A stretch of DNA of 61,890 bases, taken from a virus. The stretch spans positions 1-61,890 of the IMG/VR virus record IMGVR_UViG_3300043621_000039. The stretch is one strand, 5' to 3'. Both the position numbers and the translations under genes were made by a program. Below are positions 31,811-40,687 of the stretch, piece by piece. Each line of letters starts with the position of its first letter. Position 1 is the first letter of the stretch. The notes under the pieces are model-generated. The model was not told the origin of the DNA. It made no database searches and saw only the letters and a list, made by a program, of their open reading frames with translations.

Positions 31811-32965
31811 ATGGCAAAGGGTTATTCAGCCAAAGCCGATATCCTCACCCGTACCCGTGACGGGCAGGATCTCAATGCGGTCTGGGACGCCTACCAGGCG
31901 GCCCTGGACAGCTTCAACGACGCGCGGCAGCCGCTCATCGACCTCCTTTCCAGCCCGGTCAACGGGATCGTGGATGAGGCCGGAGCGCCCGGCAGCGAGC
32001 GCTTCGAGCTGGCGACGGAATTCGGCATCCCGCAGTCGATCCGGCCCGCGCCGGTCGTCACTTCCCGGGCGTACCCGTTCGATTGGTACGACCTTCGGCA
32101 GGGCTACACCTGGCGGTTCCTCACCAAGGCAACCACCCGGCAGCTCGATGCGGTGATGCAGCAGGCGCTGGAGGCGGAGAACGCCCTGGTGTTCGAGCAG
32201 GTCACCAAGTCGCTCTTCAACAACGTCAACCGAACCGCCACGCTGGACGGTATCGCCACGCCGTTCACGGTCGTGTCGCTCTATAACGCGGACTCCAGCT
32301 ACATCCCGCCGTACAAGGGCCTCACGTTCGCCGGTTCGCACAACCACTACCTCTCGTCCGGCGCGAACGCCGGGCAGGTGGCTTTCGACCCGCAGGACTT
32401 CCTGGACCTGGCGCTGACCATCGAGCACCACGGCTTCAACCGCTCGCAGGGTTACAACATCATCTTCCTGATGAACCCTGCGGACGCCACCGCTTCGGTC
32501 GTGCGGTACGTCCGCAACCAGGCGTTCGTCTCCGGCGGTGCGTCCACGGTGGTCTCCCTGTACGACTTCATCCCCACCACTGCCTCCAACCTCTCGCTGC
32601 TCCTGCCGCCCGGCTACACCCTCGTGGGTGGCCTGGCTCCGCAGCAGTTCGCGGGCCTGGAGGTCGTCGGTACCTGGGGTCCGTACATGTTCATCCAGGA
32701 CTACCAGATTCCGGCGGGTTACGTGGTGGCTGCGGCCACTGCCGGCCAGTCGTCGCAGCTCAACATCGTGGGTATCCGCGAGGACGAGCAGCCTGGGCTG
32801 CAGGGCCTGATCCTCAAGCCCGGCAACCAGCAGGCGTACCCGCTGATCGACTCCTTCTTCATCCGGGGTCTGGGTGCTGGCGTCCGCCAGCGCGGTGCGG
32901 CCGCAATCATGAAGCTCGACAACACCGGTGGCGCCTACACGGTGCCCGCCTCGATGGTCTGGTAA
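31811..32965 (+). CDS. Major capsid protein
   Basis: 384 residues after an excellent GAGAGGAGGG ribosome site. Features of the HK97-type shell: an N-terminal helix-rich region, a long central domain, and a C-terminal stretch GLGAGVRQRGAAAIMKLDNTG. High use of preferred GC-ending codons indicates strong expression. Order after scaffold and before head-tail genes supports it. Confidence 0.85.
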   Translation: MAKGYSAKADILTRTRDGQDLNAVWDAYQAALDSFNDARQPLIDLLSSPVNGIVDEAGAPGSERFELATEFGIPQSIRPAPVVTSRAYPFDWYDLRQGYTWRFLTKATTRQLDAVMQQALEAENALVFEQVTKSLFNNVNRTATLDGIATPFTVVSLYNADSSYIPPYKGLTFAGSHNHYLSSGANAGQVAFDPQDFLDLALTIEHHGFNRSQGYNIIFLMNPADATASVVRYVRNQAFVSGGASTVVSLYDFIPTTASNLSLLLPPGYTLVGGLAPQQFAGLEVVGTWGPYMFIQDYQIPAGYVVAAATAGQSSQLNIVGIREDEQPGLQGLILKPGNQQAYPLIDSFFIRGLGAGVRQRGAAAIMKLDNTGGAYTVPASMVW

Positions 32966-32974
32966 GGAGGCGTC

Positions 32975-33412
32975 ATGAGTATGAAGGTGGACTACAGCAC
33001 GCCCCTCACCGAAGAGGAGCGGGCATACCTGGAGGCGCGCGGCGCAACCGGGGAGATCGAGCGAGCGGACGCCATCAATGGCGTCACCAATCCTCCGCCG
33101 TATGGCGAGGGCGACGGCACCGGCCTCAAGATGCAGCCGCTGTTGACCTCTGAGGCTGCGGCTGGGGAGAAGGAGCGCCTGATGGCGCGGCTGGCCCAGA
33201 TCGAGGCCGATGAGGCCAAGGCTGACACGGTTGACGACGAGACGCTGCCTCCGTACGAGGAGTGGAACTTCAGCGCTCTCAAGGCTGAGATCGACGCTCG
33301 GAACGAGGGCCGCGACGTCAAGATGCCCAAGACTGGATCGGCAGCCGACCTGGCCGCCCGGCTCCGACAGGACGACGAGCAGGAGCAGGACCCGGCCACC
33401 CAGCAGGTCTGA
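32975..33412 (+). CDS. Hypothetical head-region protein with SAP/HeH-like C-terminus
   Basis: 145 residues. Acidic N-terminal half. FSALKAEIDARNEGRD followed by GSAADLAARLRQ looks like a small SAP or HeH helix-extension-helix motif often found in phage head-to-tail region proteins. The end is Asp/Glu/Gln-rich. Function unknown. Confidence 0.6.
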   Translation: MSMKVDYSTPLTEEERAYLEARGATGEIERADAINGVTNPPPYGEGDGTGLKMQPLLTSEAAAGEKERLMARLAQIEADEAKADTVDDETLPPYEEWNFSALKAEIDARNEGRDVKMPKTGSAADLAARLRQDDEQEQDPATQQV

Positions 33413-33422
33413 TTCCAACGGA

Positions 33423-33457
33423 GAGGCCGGGGCACATCACGAGGGTGCTCCGGCCTC
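33423..33457 (+). terminator. Strong hairpin after the capsid genes
   Basis: GAGGCCGGGGCAC (33423-33435) pairs with GTGCTCCGGCCTC (33445-33457), 13 base pairs with one G-T pair and a 9-base loop. No T-run follows. It could limit read-through or protect the capsid mRNA end. Confidence 0.55.
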
Positions 33458-33483
33458 GCCCCTAAGCGCAGGAGGGCGGACCC

Positions 33484-33804
33484 GTGGCTACGGCGGAAGA
33501 GATTGCGGCCTTCCGGCTGCTGATCGATGAGGGCGATGATGTTGAGCCTTACAGCGATCTCAGTCTCAACATGCGGATCGATGCGGCGCTCTCGTCACAA
33601 GCGCTCGCGGCAGAGATTTGGATGGAGAAGGCTGCCAGCTACGCGTCGCTGGTGAACGTCTCGGAGTCTGGATCCTCGCGCTCGATGAGCGACCTCCACA
33701 AGAACGCACTCGCCATGGCGAAGGGCTTTGGTGCGGTGGATCCGACCGGCCCTGAAGCCGCAGGGGTCCGTGGCGTCCGTATGAAGAAGTTGACGCGCAG
33801 ATGA
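33484..33804 (+). CDS. Head-tail adaptor protein
   Basis: 106 residues, GTG start with AGGAGGG upstream. Helical (AEEIAAFRLLIDE, then SLNMRIDAALSSQALAAEIWMEKA), in the usual first position after the capsid genes for the connector that docks under the portal. Assigned by position and helical pattern. Confidence 0.65.
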   Translation: MATAEEIAAFRLLIDEGDDVEPYSDLSLNMRIDAALSSQALAAEIWMEKAASYASLVNVSESGSSRSMSDLHKNALAMAKGFGAVDPTGPEAAGVRGVRMKKLTRR

Positions 33805-34166
33805 TTGCGACTGCAGAGCTGAAGGCCCAGCGTCGAATAACCGCTGCCTTCATCGCGGCGGATGCGCAGACGATCGTGCTGCTCCGGCGGAGCCGAACCC
33901 CAGACGGAGCCGGGGGAATCGAGACAGGGCCGCAGGTCGAGCAGGCGCCACAGACCTTTCGGCTGCTACCGCAGGAGGATGGCGCCACCGCGCGCACTAA
34001 CGCGGATGGTGAGAGCGCTACGCCGGAGTACATGCTGCAGGGATACTGGGACGCCAACATGCAGCGTTTCGATGAGTTCGTGATCGGGGACCGGCGGTAT
34101 CAAATCGTCTACATCGATGATCGCCAGTATGAGATCAAGGGGGAGGCAACCTACTGTGGGGAGTAG
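33801..34166 (+). CDS. Head closure-like protein
   Basis: 121 residues, ATGA overlap. Beta-rich with FDEFVIGDRRYQIVYIDDRQYEIKGEA near the end, a pattern of head-closure proteins that seal the capsid before tail joining. Order supports the call. Confidence 0.6.
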   Translation: MIATAELKAQRRITAAFIAADAQTIVLLRRSRTPDGAGGIETGPQVEQAPQTFRLLPQEDGATARTNADGESATPEYMLQGYWDANMQRFDEFVIGDRRYQIVYIDDRQYEIKGEATYCGE

Positions 34167-34518
34167 CAGCTTCACCTTCGATACCTCCAAGTTCAAGGAC
34201 TTGAAGGCCATGGACCGGCGGCTGAACCGTGCGATCTTCGGAGTGGCGAAGTACTGGGATGGCCGGGTCGAGGCCCATATGAAGCACAAGGCTCCCTGGA
34301 CCGACCGGACCACCAACGCCCGCAACGGTCTGTTCGCCAAGGCCTACCAGAAGGCCAAGGGCCTTTACGCCATCATCCTGGCGCACTCGGTGACCTACGG
34401 GATCTATCTGGAACTGGGAACCCGGTACATGCGGGCTCGCCCGATCATCATCCCCACCATGCGGATCTACGCACCGAAAGTGATGCGGACGCTGACGAAG
34501 ATCCTGGATCGGCTATGA
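34156..34518 (+). CDS. Tail completion / neck protein (HK97 gp10-like)
   Basis: 120 residues from GTG at 34156. VTYGIYLELGTRYMRARPIIIPTM is a hallmark of HK97 gp10-like neck proteins. It overlaps the gene before by 11 bases and the gene after by 4. Confidence 0.72.
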   Translation: MGSSSFTFDTSKFKDLKAMDRRLNRAIFGVAKYWDGRVEAHMKHKAPWTDRTTNARNGLFAKAYQKAKGLYAIILAHSVTYGIYLELGTRYMRARPIIIPTMRIYAPKVMRTLTKILDRL

Positions 34519-34928
34519 GAGCCACGGTGCGGGACCTCATTGTGGCGAGCGCGCCGTTGACAGCCATCATTCCATCGTACAGGTGGTATCAAGCCGGAGC
34601 GGTCATCGATATCCCTAACAAGCCGTTCGCAATCCTCCGTTGGCTTGCGCCGGTATCCGGGAACGCCTCCGGCAGCTTCGCGCACCAGCTCCGCGTTGAC
34701 ATCCATGACGTTCGGGGCAGCTATAAGCGGATCGACGGACTCTTGGGTGGTCCGTACCGGACTGGCGGGATCTACCCAATCCTCAACGGGATTATGGGCG
34801 TGACTGGAGCTGATGGGTATGTGGCGCAGGCCGATTACCTGGGAGACTCCGGTGACCAGGAGGACCTGGACTACAAGTCCAACTACAAATTCAGCAGCTG
34901 GCAGATCCTTGGGAGGGTCACCTCATGA
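34515..34928 (+). CDS. Tail terminator protein
   Basis: 137 residues. Alpha/beta with LRVDIHDVRGSYKRIDGLL in the middle, like the tail terminator family that caps the tail tube. Position just before the major tail protein group supports it. Confidence 0.65.
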   Translation: MRATVRDLIVASAPLTAIIPSYRWYQAGAVIDIPNKPFAILRWLAPVSGNASGSFAHQLRVDIHDVRGSYKRIDGLLGGPYRTGGIYPILNGIMGVTGADGYVAQADYLGDSGDQEDLDYKSNYKFSSWQILGRVTS

Positions 34929-35215
34929 CACCGACGGACCGGGCAGCCCACGCGGCTACCGCAGACTACATCGAGTACCTGGGCGAAGCGCCGCACGGCA
35001 CCGCGTTCCTCAGCTCCCACACCATCCCGAAGGGGGACGCGCTGTGGAAGCGAAACAAGGTCGAGGACGCCAAGGATGCGGTGTGGGAGCGCGACCCGCA
35101 GGGACCGGGCATCGGCCAGAAGGGCAATCGGATGCTGCTGTCGGTCGAGGACCTGACGCCTGCAATGGTGTCGGTCCTGGAGAAGACGCCCGGCTTCAAG
35201 CGGGTCAGCGAGTAG
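34925..35215 (+). CDS. Hypothetical protein in the head-tail region
   Basis: 96 residues. Ends at TAG (35213-35215), which overlaps the first codons of a Com-like zinc domain in another frame that lacks a start codon. Charged, with LWKRNKVEDAKDAVWERD as a likely helix. No family recognised. Confidence 0.65.
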   Translation: MTPTDRAAHAATADYIEYLGEAPHGTAFLSSHTIPKGDALWKRNKVEDAKDAVWERDPQGPGIGQKGNRMLLSVEDLTPAMVSVLEKTPGFKRVSE

Positions 35216-35394
35216 AACTCCGCTGCCCAGAGGGGATCAAGTTCGGTGAGATCCTCGGTGGGGAGTTGGAGTTCAAGTGCCGCAGCGCTCGCTGTGGCGC
35301 CGAACCGGGAGTGTTGGTGCTACACAGATTCACCGCAACCGGCACGTTCATCGGGACCAAGCGGTACCGAGTGATTGAAAGCAGGAAGGAGTAG
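35212..35394 (+). CDS. Com-like zinc-ribbon protein with no canonical start codon
   Basis: About 60 residues. ELRCPEGIKFGE, KCRSARCGAEPGV and VLHRF match the Com-like zinc-ribbon proteins often found in actinophage structural regions. The frame opens with GTA (35212) where relatives would be expected to start with an ATG or GTG, and no ATG, GTG or TTG lies nearby in frame. Either it is made by a -1 frameshift from the preceding gene, uses an unusual start, or was disabled by a G-to-A change at 35214 that also created the upstream TAG. Confidence 0.5.
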   Translation, partial: VELRCPEGIKFGEILGGELEFKCRSARCGAEPGVLVLHRFTATGTFIGTKRYRVIESRKE

Positions 35395-35396
35395 TC

Positions 35397-35939
35397 ATGG
35401 CGCTAGCAATCCACCGCTTGCCCTACGGTTTGCGGGACATCAAGGTGGCCACGCTTGACAATGCGGGCGTGAAGGGGACGCTGGTCGACCTCCCGGCCGC
35501 ACAGACGCTGGAGTTCACCGAGGAAACCTCCTCGCAGGTACTGCGGGGCGACGACGCGGTCATCGCACAGCGAGTCACCATCGACGCGGTCAACTGGACG
35601 CTGGATGCCGGCGGCATCAGCTTCGAGGCCTACGTGGTCATTGCCGGTGGCGTCGTCAGCTCGACCGGTACCACGCCGTCCGTGGTGAAGAAGTGGCGCC
35701 GGATGGGAACCGACGCATACCCTGACTTCTTCCTGGAGGGCCAGTCCATGTCGGAGTCGGCTGGAGACCACCACATGGTCTTCCACCGCTCCAAGGCGAC
35801 GCAGATCGCAGGGACCATGCAGGACCAGGAGTTCTGGGTCTCGCACGCGGAGGGCAACGCCATCGCAACGCTCACCGCAGCGAACGTCGGCGCGGTCTGG
35901 GACATGGTTGCCAACGAGACGGTCGCAGCGATCGTCTAG
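35397..35939 (+). CDS. Major tail protein
   Basis: 180 residues after AGGAAGGAG. Beta-rich with a glycine-rich loop (VVIAGGVVSSTGTT), then DFFLEGQSMSESAGDHH, typical of siphovirus tail-tube proteins that polymerise around the tape measure. Strong GC-ending codon use indicates high expression. A terminator-like hairpin follows. Confidence 0.8.
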   Translation: MALAIHRLPYGLRDIKVATLDNAGVKGTLVDLPAAQTLEFTEETSSQVLRGDDAVIAQRVTIDAVNWTLDAGGISFEAYVVIAGGVVSSTGTTPSVVKKWRRMGTDAYPDFFLEGQSMSESAGDHHMVFHRSKATQIAGTMQDQEFWVSHAEGNAIATLTAANVGAVWDMVANETVAAIV

Positions 35940-35949
35940 CCTTCGAGCT

Positions 35950-35999
35950 ACCGGGCGTGCCTTTCGTAGCGGGGCACGTCCGGTTCGGAGCTTTTACTC
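35950..35999 (+). terminator. Intrinsic terminator after the major tail protein
   Basis: ACCGGGCGTGCC (35950-35961) pairs with GGCACGTCCGGT (35973-35984), 12 pairs with one G-T, followed shortly by GAGCTTTTAC. Confidence 0.7.
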
Positions 36000-36043
36000 T
36001 AACGACTCTAACTGCTACTCTTAAACGCCAATAGGAGCACAGG

Positions 36044-36685
36044 ATGCCAGGCGAAAACGACGAGAAGCGCATGGGCGATTACACCCTTGCTGAGCTCAAC
36101 CAGATGACCACCGGCGAGTACGCGAACGCCAGTGCCCATGGCTTTCACAAGCCGGTGAAGTCGCCGGGTGCCGCCCTCGTGGTGGAGCTTCCCGAGCAGA
36201 TCACCCTCCCCAGCGCAGTCCCGCAGCCCGTGAGTACGCCGGAGCCGGACCCCAATGCCTGGGCAAATGCCAAGAGCCGCCAGGGCAAGGACTTCACCTG
36301 CCCGTCCGGTCAGACCTGCCGACTTAAGCCTCTCGATCCTGAGAGGTTGCTACAGGCCGGAATCCTGGATAAGGTCACCAGGCTCGAAGGTCTCGCGGAT
36401 GTGCTGATTCAGGCGGCAGAGGGCCAGCCGCCTACTATGGCCAAGATTCCGTCCCGCGAGGAGCTGTGGATGCTTCTCAAAACCATCAACGAACTCATCC
36501 CGTTGGCGGTTGAGCAGCCGACCGTCTGGGCGATCCCTGACATCGATGACCCGGTTGTTGAGAACCGGATCCGTCAGGCGGACCGGATCTATGTCGATGA
36601 CATCGACTTGGATGACCGGGTGGCCATCCTGGAGGAGGCGCTGAAGGGGCTGCGCCTCCTGGACCGATTTCGTAACCCCGGATAG
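36044..36685 (+). CDS. Tail assembly chaperone, short form
   Basis: 213 residues. Acidic, with RLEGLADVLIQAAEG and DDRVAILEEALKGLRLL at the end. Located between the major tail protein and the tape measure gene, where siphoviruses encode chaperones that guide tape-measure assembly. AATAGGAG precedes the ATG. Its 3' end overlaps the frame of the second chaperone part, which is probably reached by frameshifting. Confidence 0.75.
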   Translation: MPGENDEKRMGDYTLAELNQMTTGEYANASAHGFHKPVKSPGAALVVELPEQITLPSAVPQPVSTPEPDPNAWANAKSRQGKDFTCPSGQTCRLKPLDPERLLQAGILDKVTRLEGLADVLIQAAEGQPPTMAKIPSREELWMLLKTINELIPLAVEQPTVWAIPDIDDPVVENRIRQADRIYVDDIDLDDRVAILEEALKGLRLLDRFRNPG

Positions 36686-36917
36686 TCTGCTGCGGGCCTG
36701 GACCATGTCACAGTCGATGAATCGACCCTATTCGCAACTTGTTGGTATGTCTGGACTTGAGGCGTACGCGCTCGATGCGGCGGTGACGCGGTGGGGGATG
36801 GCTTTTGACGCTGCTATCAAGAACGCCGGTGCGGACGCAAAGACCCGCGCGGAGGCGGAGCGCAAGGTACAGACTGTGATCCGTAAATGGATCCCCAGCA
36901 CGCGCGAGTACCGATAG
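36645..36917 (+). CDS. Tail assembly chaperone extension, probably frameshift-expressed
   Basis: This frame opens after TGA at 36642 and reads TDFVTPDSLLRAWTMSQSMNR, typical chaperone sequence that begins upstream of its own ATG at 36705. It is +1 (equivalently -2) relative to the first chaperone frame, so the joint product needs a shift between 36645 and 36682. AACCCCGG just before the TAG at 36683 is a candidate +1 site, and AAGGGGC at 36644-36650 a candidate -2 site. Most phages use -1 here. Confidence 0.7.
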   Translation, partial: RGCASWTDFVTPDSLLRAWTMSQSMNRPYSQLVGMSGLEAYALDAAVTRWGMAFDAAIKNAGADAKTRAEAERKVQTVIRKWIPSTREYR

Positions 36918-36932
36918 CAGAAGGGAGCTGAG

Positions 36933-39758
36933 ATGGCATTTGACCTGGGGACAGCCAAGGGTGAAATCGTTCTGGACTATGATGGCGATAGGGCCGTCGC
37001 CAGGGCCGAGCATGACATCAACAAGCTCGAAAGGAAGTCCAAGGATGCCGACAAGTCCATAGGGCGACTGGGAAAGACGCTCTCTGTACTCGGAAGTGGA
37101 CTGAAGCTTGCCGGCCTGGTGACTAGTCTGGCTGCTGCTGCAACACAAGCTGCCGCGCTCGGTATTCAGCTGCTTGGCACCATTCCATCCCTGGTTTCAA
37201 TGCTGTCGCTTTCCGCTGCGTTGCCGGGAGCTTTCGCCGGTGCGGTAGCGGCTATCGGCGTACTCAAGGCAGCTCTTTCCGGCGTGGGAGAGGCGCTCAA
37301 GGCAGCCTTTGATACGGAGAATCCAGAGAAATTCAACAAGGCGCTGGAAAAGCTCAGCCCGAATGCGCAGAAGTTCGCCAAGGCCGTGAAGGATGCAGTG
37401 CCCGGCCTCAAGGGTGTCCAGCAGGGCATCCAGGATGCATTCTTCAGCAACAAGCTCCAGGAGCTACTCCCGAGATTGGTGAGTGGACTCAACAGCATTC
37501 GGCCTAGTCTGAATGGGCTCGCGGCTGATTTTGGTGCGCTGACGAAGCAGGTTGCCGGATTCATTCTGGACTCTGACTTGAGCTGGGAGTTCATCGATAA
37601 TGCGGTTGTCAGCCTCCGGACCCAGCTGGCGAAGGTCGCGCCCAGTATCACGCCGATCCTTGTGGGCCTGCGGAGCGTTGGCGAGGTAGGCCTGCCGCTT
37701 TTGGATCGGATGGGGACTGCTGTTGCGACTTTGGCCGGTAAGTTTGGCGCCTGGCTGAATCAGATTGCGGCCGATGGTCGATTGCAGCAATGGATCGATA
37801 CCGCTCTGGTGACGTTCCAGCAGCTTGGCGGAATCATCAAGAATGTCTTCTCCATTCTGAATTCTGTAATCCAGGCTGCGCAAGCGACTGGTGGTGGACT
37901 CCTTGGGACGCTACAGGAGATCACCGGGCAATTCGCTGCCTTCCTGAAGAGCGCAGAGGGAGCCTCCGCCATTCGGTCGCTCTTCAGTGGAATCTTGGAG
38001 GTTGCCAGGGCTCTGGCACCTTCCGTCATGATCCTGGTGAAGGCGCTCGCCGGAGCGCTGGGACCAGCTTTCTCCCGGATTGGTAAAGAGCTAGGCCCGC
38101 TGCTGTTGCAGGTGGTCAAGGCACTAGCTCCAGCCTTTGCGCCTTTGGCGAGTGCGATTGCTGACCTGTTGATTGCAATTGCCCCGCTCATTCCGCCGAT
38201 CGCTGAGCTGGTTGCGATCATTGCTACCGGCCTAGCCGGTGCGATCTCGGCACTGGCTAAGGCGCTGGGTCCGACCATTAAGCTGCTTGCCGGCGGATTT
38301 ATGAAGGCCTTGCAGAAGCTTATGCCTTTGGTGCAGGAGTCGCTGACTAAGGCCCTGCCGATTGCTGCTGAGGCCGGTCTCAAACTGGCAGAGGCCCTGG
38401 CTCCGTTGATTCCGGCAATTGTGGAATTCGCTACGGCGCTTGCTGATACATTGATGCCGGTCATGCCGGAACTGCTCGACGCGGTGGTGCAGCTGATTCC
38501 CCCGTTGGTGGAGTTGGCTACGCTATTCGCTGAGCAATTCGCCGGAGCCCTGCGCGCCATCATCCCATTCCTGCCGAAGATCATCGGCTTCATCGTCGGG
38601 ATGCAGGGCGCCATCATGGGAGTCCTGAAGTTCATCATCCAATTCGTGACGTTCATGGTGAAGTTTGGTGAGGTGCTGCGGAATCTTCCTAGCCTGATCG
38701 CCGGAGCCGCATCCGCGCTGGGTGGAATCCTGGTTGGGGCATTCAGCAAGCTTTGGAGTGGCATCAAGGCATTCGGCAGCCAGCTGGCAGGATTCTTCTC
38801 GGCGCTCCCTGGGCAGATCATGAGCTTCCTTTCCAGCCTCCCGGAAAGGCTGGGGAATTTCTTCCGCAAGGCTTTGATGGGGGTAGCGACGATTGTTGGC
38901 ACGACACTCGGGCTGATTGTTGGAATTGTGGTGAAGCTGCCGCCCAAGATCATCGCCGCGTTGATCCAGCTGGGTCCAAAGCTCTGGGCCTGGGCGACTT
39001 CTGCCTGGGAGGGCGTGAAGAAGCGCTTCAGCGATGGGCTAGCGCGGGCTGAGGCTATCGCTAAGTCGCTGCCGGGGCGGATCACCCGCGCTATCTCGGC
39101 GCTAGGAAGCATGATCGCAAATCTGGCACGAGCGGCCTGGAATGCGCTAGTCTCCGCCTTCAACTCCGGCCGTGCGCGGGCTGAGTCGAGCGCTCGTGCA
39201 TTGCCAGGTCGGATCCGGTCGGCGCTCGGGAACATCGGGGGCATCCTGATCTCTTCCGGGCGCAATCTGATCAATGGCTTGATCCAGGGTATTGGCTTCG
39301 GAATCAGCCGTGTGCTGGGAATGGTTCGGGATCTGGCGAACCGGGTACGGGACGCATTCAACAACGCATTGTCGATTTTCTCACCGTCCAAGGTGATGTT
39401 TGAGTCCGGCGTCAACGTCGATGAGGGCGTCATCGAGGGCATGAAGTCCAAGCTTCGTGACGTTGGAAATATGGCCAAGAGGCTCGCCGCTTCCGTTATC
39501 AATCCAACCGTCGCGCTACCAGCGGGCGCAGCCGGAGCCCTCAGCGTCGGTGTGGCGGCAGCACCTCGCCCGGCACCGTCCACAGGCGCACCGGGTCAGG
39601 GCCGGAAGTTCGGTCCATACAACCTCGTGGTCGACGGCGGCGTGATCGCCTCCATCGTGATCGATACGATCACCGGGAACCCAACGGTAGTCTCCAAAGC
39701 AGCGGATGAGGGAACCAGGGCCGACTCCTGGGCTGGATCGGGAAGGAGAGGCCGATAA
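36933..39758 (+). CDS. Tape measure protein
   Basis: 941 residues. Hydrophobic, Ala/Leu/Ile-rich helical sequence with many membrane-like segments in the centre (for example residues 395-560) and basic turns. The early KLERKSKDADKSIGRLGK coiled-coil start and the C-terminal FSPSKVMFESG are hallmarks of tape measures. At about 1.5 angstrom per residue it predicts a tail of roughly 140 nm. No embedded peptidase or lysozyme motif is obvious. Confidence 0.92.
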   Translation: MAFDLGTAKGEIVLDYDGDRAVARAEHDINKLERKSKDADKSIGRLGKTLSVLGSGLKLAGLVTSLAAAATQAAALGIQLLGTIPSLVSMLSLSAALPGAFAGAVAAIGVLKAALSGVGEALKAAFDTENPEKFNKALEKLSPNAQKFAKAVKDAVPGLKGVQQGIQDAFFSNKLQELLPRLVSGLNSIRPSLNGLAADFGALTKQVAGFILDSDLSWEFIDNAVVSLRTQLAKVAPSITPILVGLRSVGEVGLPLLDRMGTAVATLAGKFGAWLNQIAADGRLQQWIDTALVTFQQLGGIIKNVFSILNSVIQAAQATGGGLLGTLQEITGQFAAFLKSAEGASAIRSLFSGILEVARALAPSVMILVKALAGALGPAFSRIGKELGPLLLQVVKALAPAFAPLASAIADLLIAIAPLIPPIAELVAIIATGLAGAISALAKALGPTIKLLAGGFMKALQKLMPLVQESLTKALPIAAEAGLKLAEALAPLIPAIVEFATALADTLMPVMPELLDAVVQLIPPLVELATLFAEQFAGALRAIIPFLPKIIGFIVGMQGAIMGVLKFIIQFVTFMVKFGEVLRNLPSLIAGAASALGGILVGAFSKLWSGIKAFGSQLAGFFSALPGQIMSFLSSLPERLGNFFRKALMGVATIVGTTLGLIVGIVVKLPPKIIAALIQLGPKLWAWATSAWEGVKKRFSDGLARAEAIAKSLPGRITRAISALGSMIANLARAAWNALVSAFNSGRARAESSARALPGRIRSALGNIGGILISSGRNLINGLIQGIGFGISRVLGMVRDLANRVRDAFNNALSIFSPSKVMFESGVNVDEGVIEGMKSKLRDVGNMAKRLAASVINPTVALPAGAAGALSVGVAAAPRPAPSTGAPGQGRKFGPYNLVVDGGVIASIVIDTITGNPTVVSKAADEGTRADSWAGSGRRGR

Positions 39759-40687
39759 TGGCTCGCAGTGAGCGGCAGGTACCAAACGTCTACTTCGGAC
39801 GTCCGGGCAAGCTGGTGACGCTCCCGTGGCCGCGCGGAGACCTGGACCGGACCTATGACCGACAGACGTTCGACTTCATCACCGGCTCAGGGTACCACCA
39901 GGTCTCGTCGCTGAGCGCGGGATCTCGCACCTACACGATCCAATGGAACGCTCTGCATCTGGATAGCTTCATCAAGTTGGGGCAGTACCGGATCGGTGCG
40001 AACGGTCCCGGTCCCTGGGTGCTGATCGATCCGTCTGCGCCGAATCTGTTGCCTACCAACATTGGTGCAGCGTCCGGCCTGTTCGCCAACAATACCCAGA
40101 TGGTGGTTGGTGCGGTAACGAACGGCGTGCCAGGATCCAATAGCCTTCCGGCCTTCATCCACCGGACGGAGGGCTACCGCTCGATGAAGTGGGCGTTCAC
40201 TACCGGACCGATTGATACCAACCCAATCTTCGAGATGACTCCCATGTATCGCAGCTGGTTCGGCCAGCCCGTGGTGCCCGGATTGTCATACTCGTTCTCG
40301 TCCTGGTTGACGGTTGATGGGGTCGTGGAGACCAACGCAACCGTCGCCATCAAGATGATCTGGACTGATGCGGCCGGAGCGACGCTGTCGACCTCCTCCG
40401 GCGGAGACACCTCCATCACGACCTGGACCAAGCTCACCGTCACCGCTACGGCACCAGCCGGTGCGGTCTATGCCAAGCCGGTCTATGTCGCGCTTGGATC
40501 GTCGTTGGCCGTCAACGGAATCATCTACATCGATGAGCCGCTGTGGGAGCAGGATAGCGTCGTAAACGTCTGGGCGCCATCCACAGGGATCCGCCCGGTC
40601 GAGATCGTGGAGCTGAAGGAGGTTGTGCCGTTTGAGGCGCGCTTCAGGACCGCAGTCTCAATGACGCTACGGGAGTTGGCACGATGA
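39758..40687 (+). CDS. Distal tail-like minor tail protein
   Basis: 309 residues, first gene after the tape measure, the usual place of the distal tail (Dit) hub. The middle 150 residues (about 90-250) resemble a carbohydrate-binding beta-sandwich inserted in the hub: GLSYSFSSWLTVDG, then WTKLTVTATAP and IYIDEPLWEQ. The last 40 residues return to tail-hub style. Confidence 0.7.
   Translation: MARSERQVPNVYFGRPGKLVTLPWPRGDLDRTYDRQTFDFITGSGYHQVSSLSAGSRTYTIQWNALHLDSFIKLGQYRIGANGPGPWVLIDPSAPNLLPTNIGAASGLFANNTQMVVGAVTNGVPGSNSLPAFIHRTEGYRSMKWAFTTGPIDTNPIFEMTPMYRSWFGQPVVPGLSYSFSSWLTVDGVVETNATVAIKMIWTDAAGATLSTSSGGDTSITTWTKLTVTATAPAGAVYAKPVYVALGSSLAVNGIIYIDEPLWEQDSVVNVWAPSTGIRPVEIVELKEVVPFEARFRTAVSMTLRELAR

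Noticed and set aside
31826-33418. A 530-residue - strand frame opposite the capsid gene
   Set aside because: Antisense shadow caused by strong GC-ending codon bias of the capsid gene.
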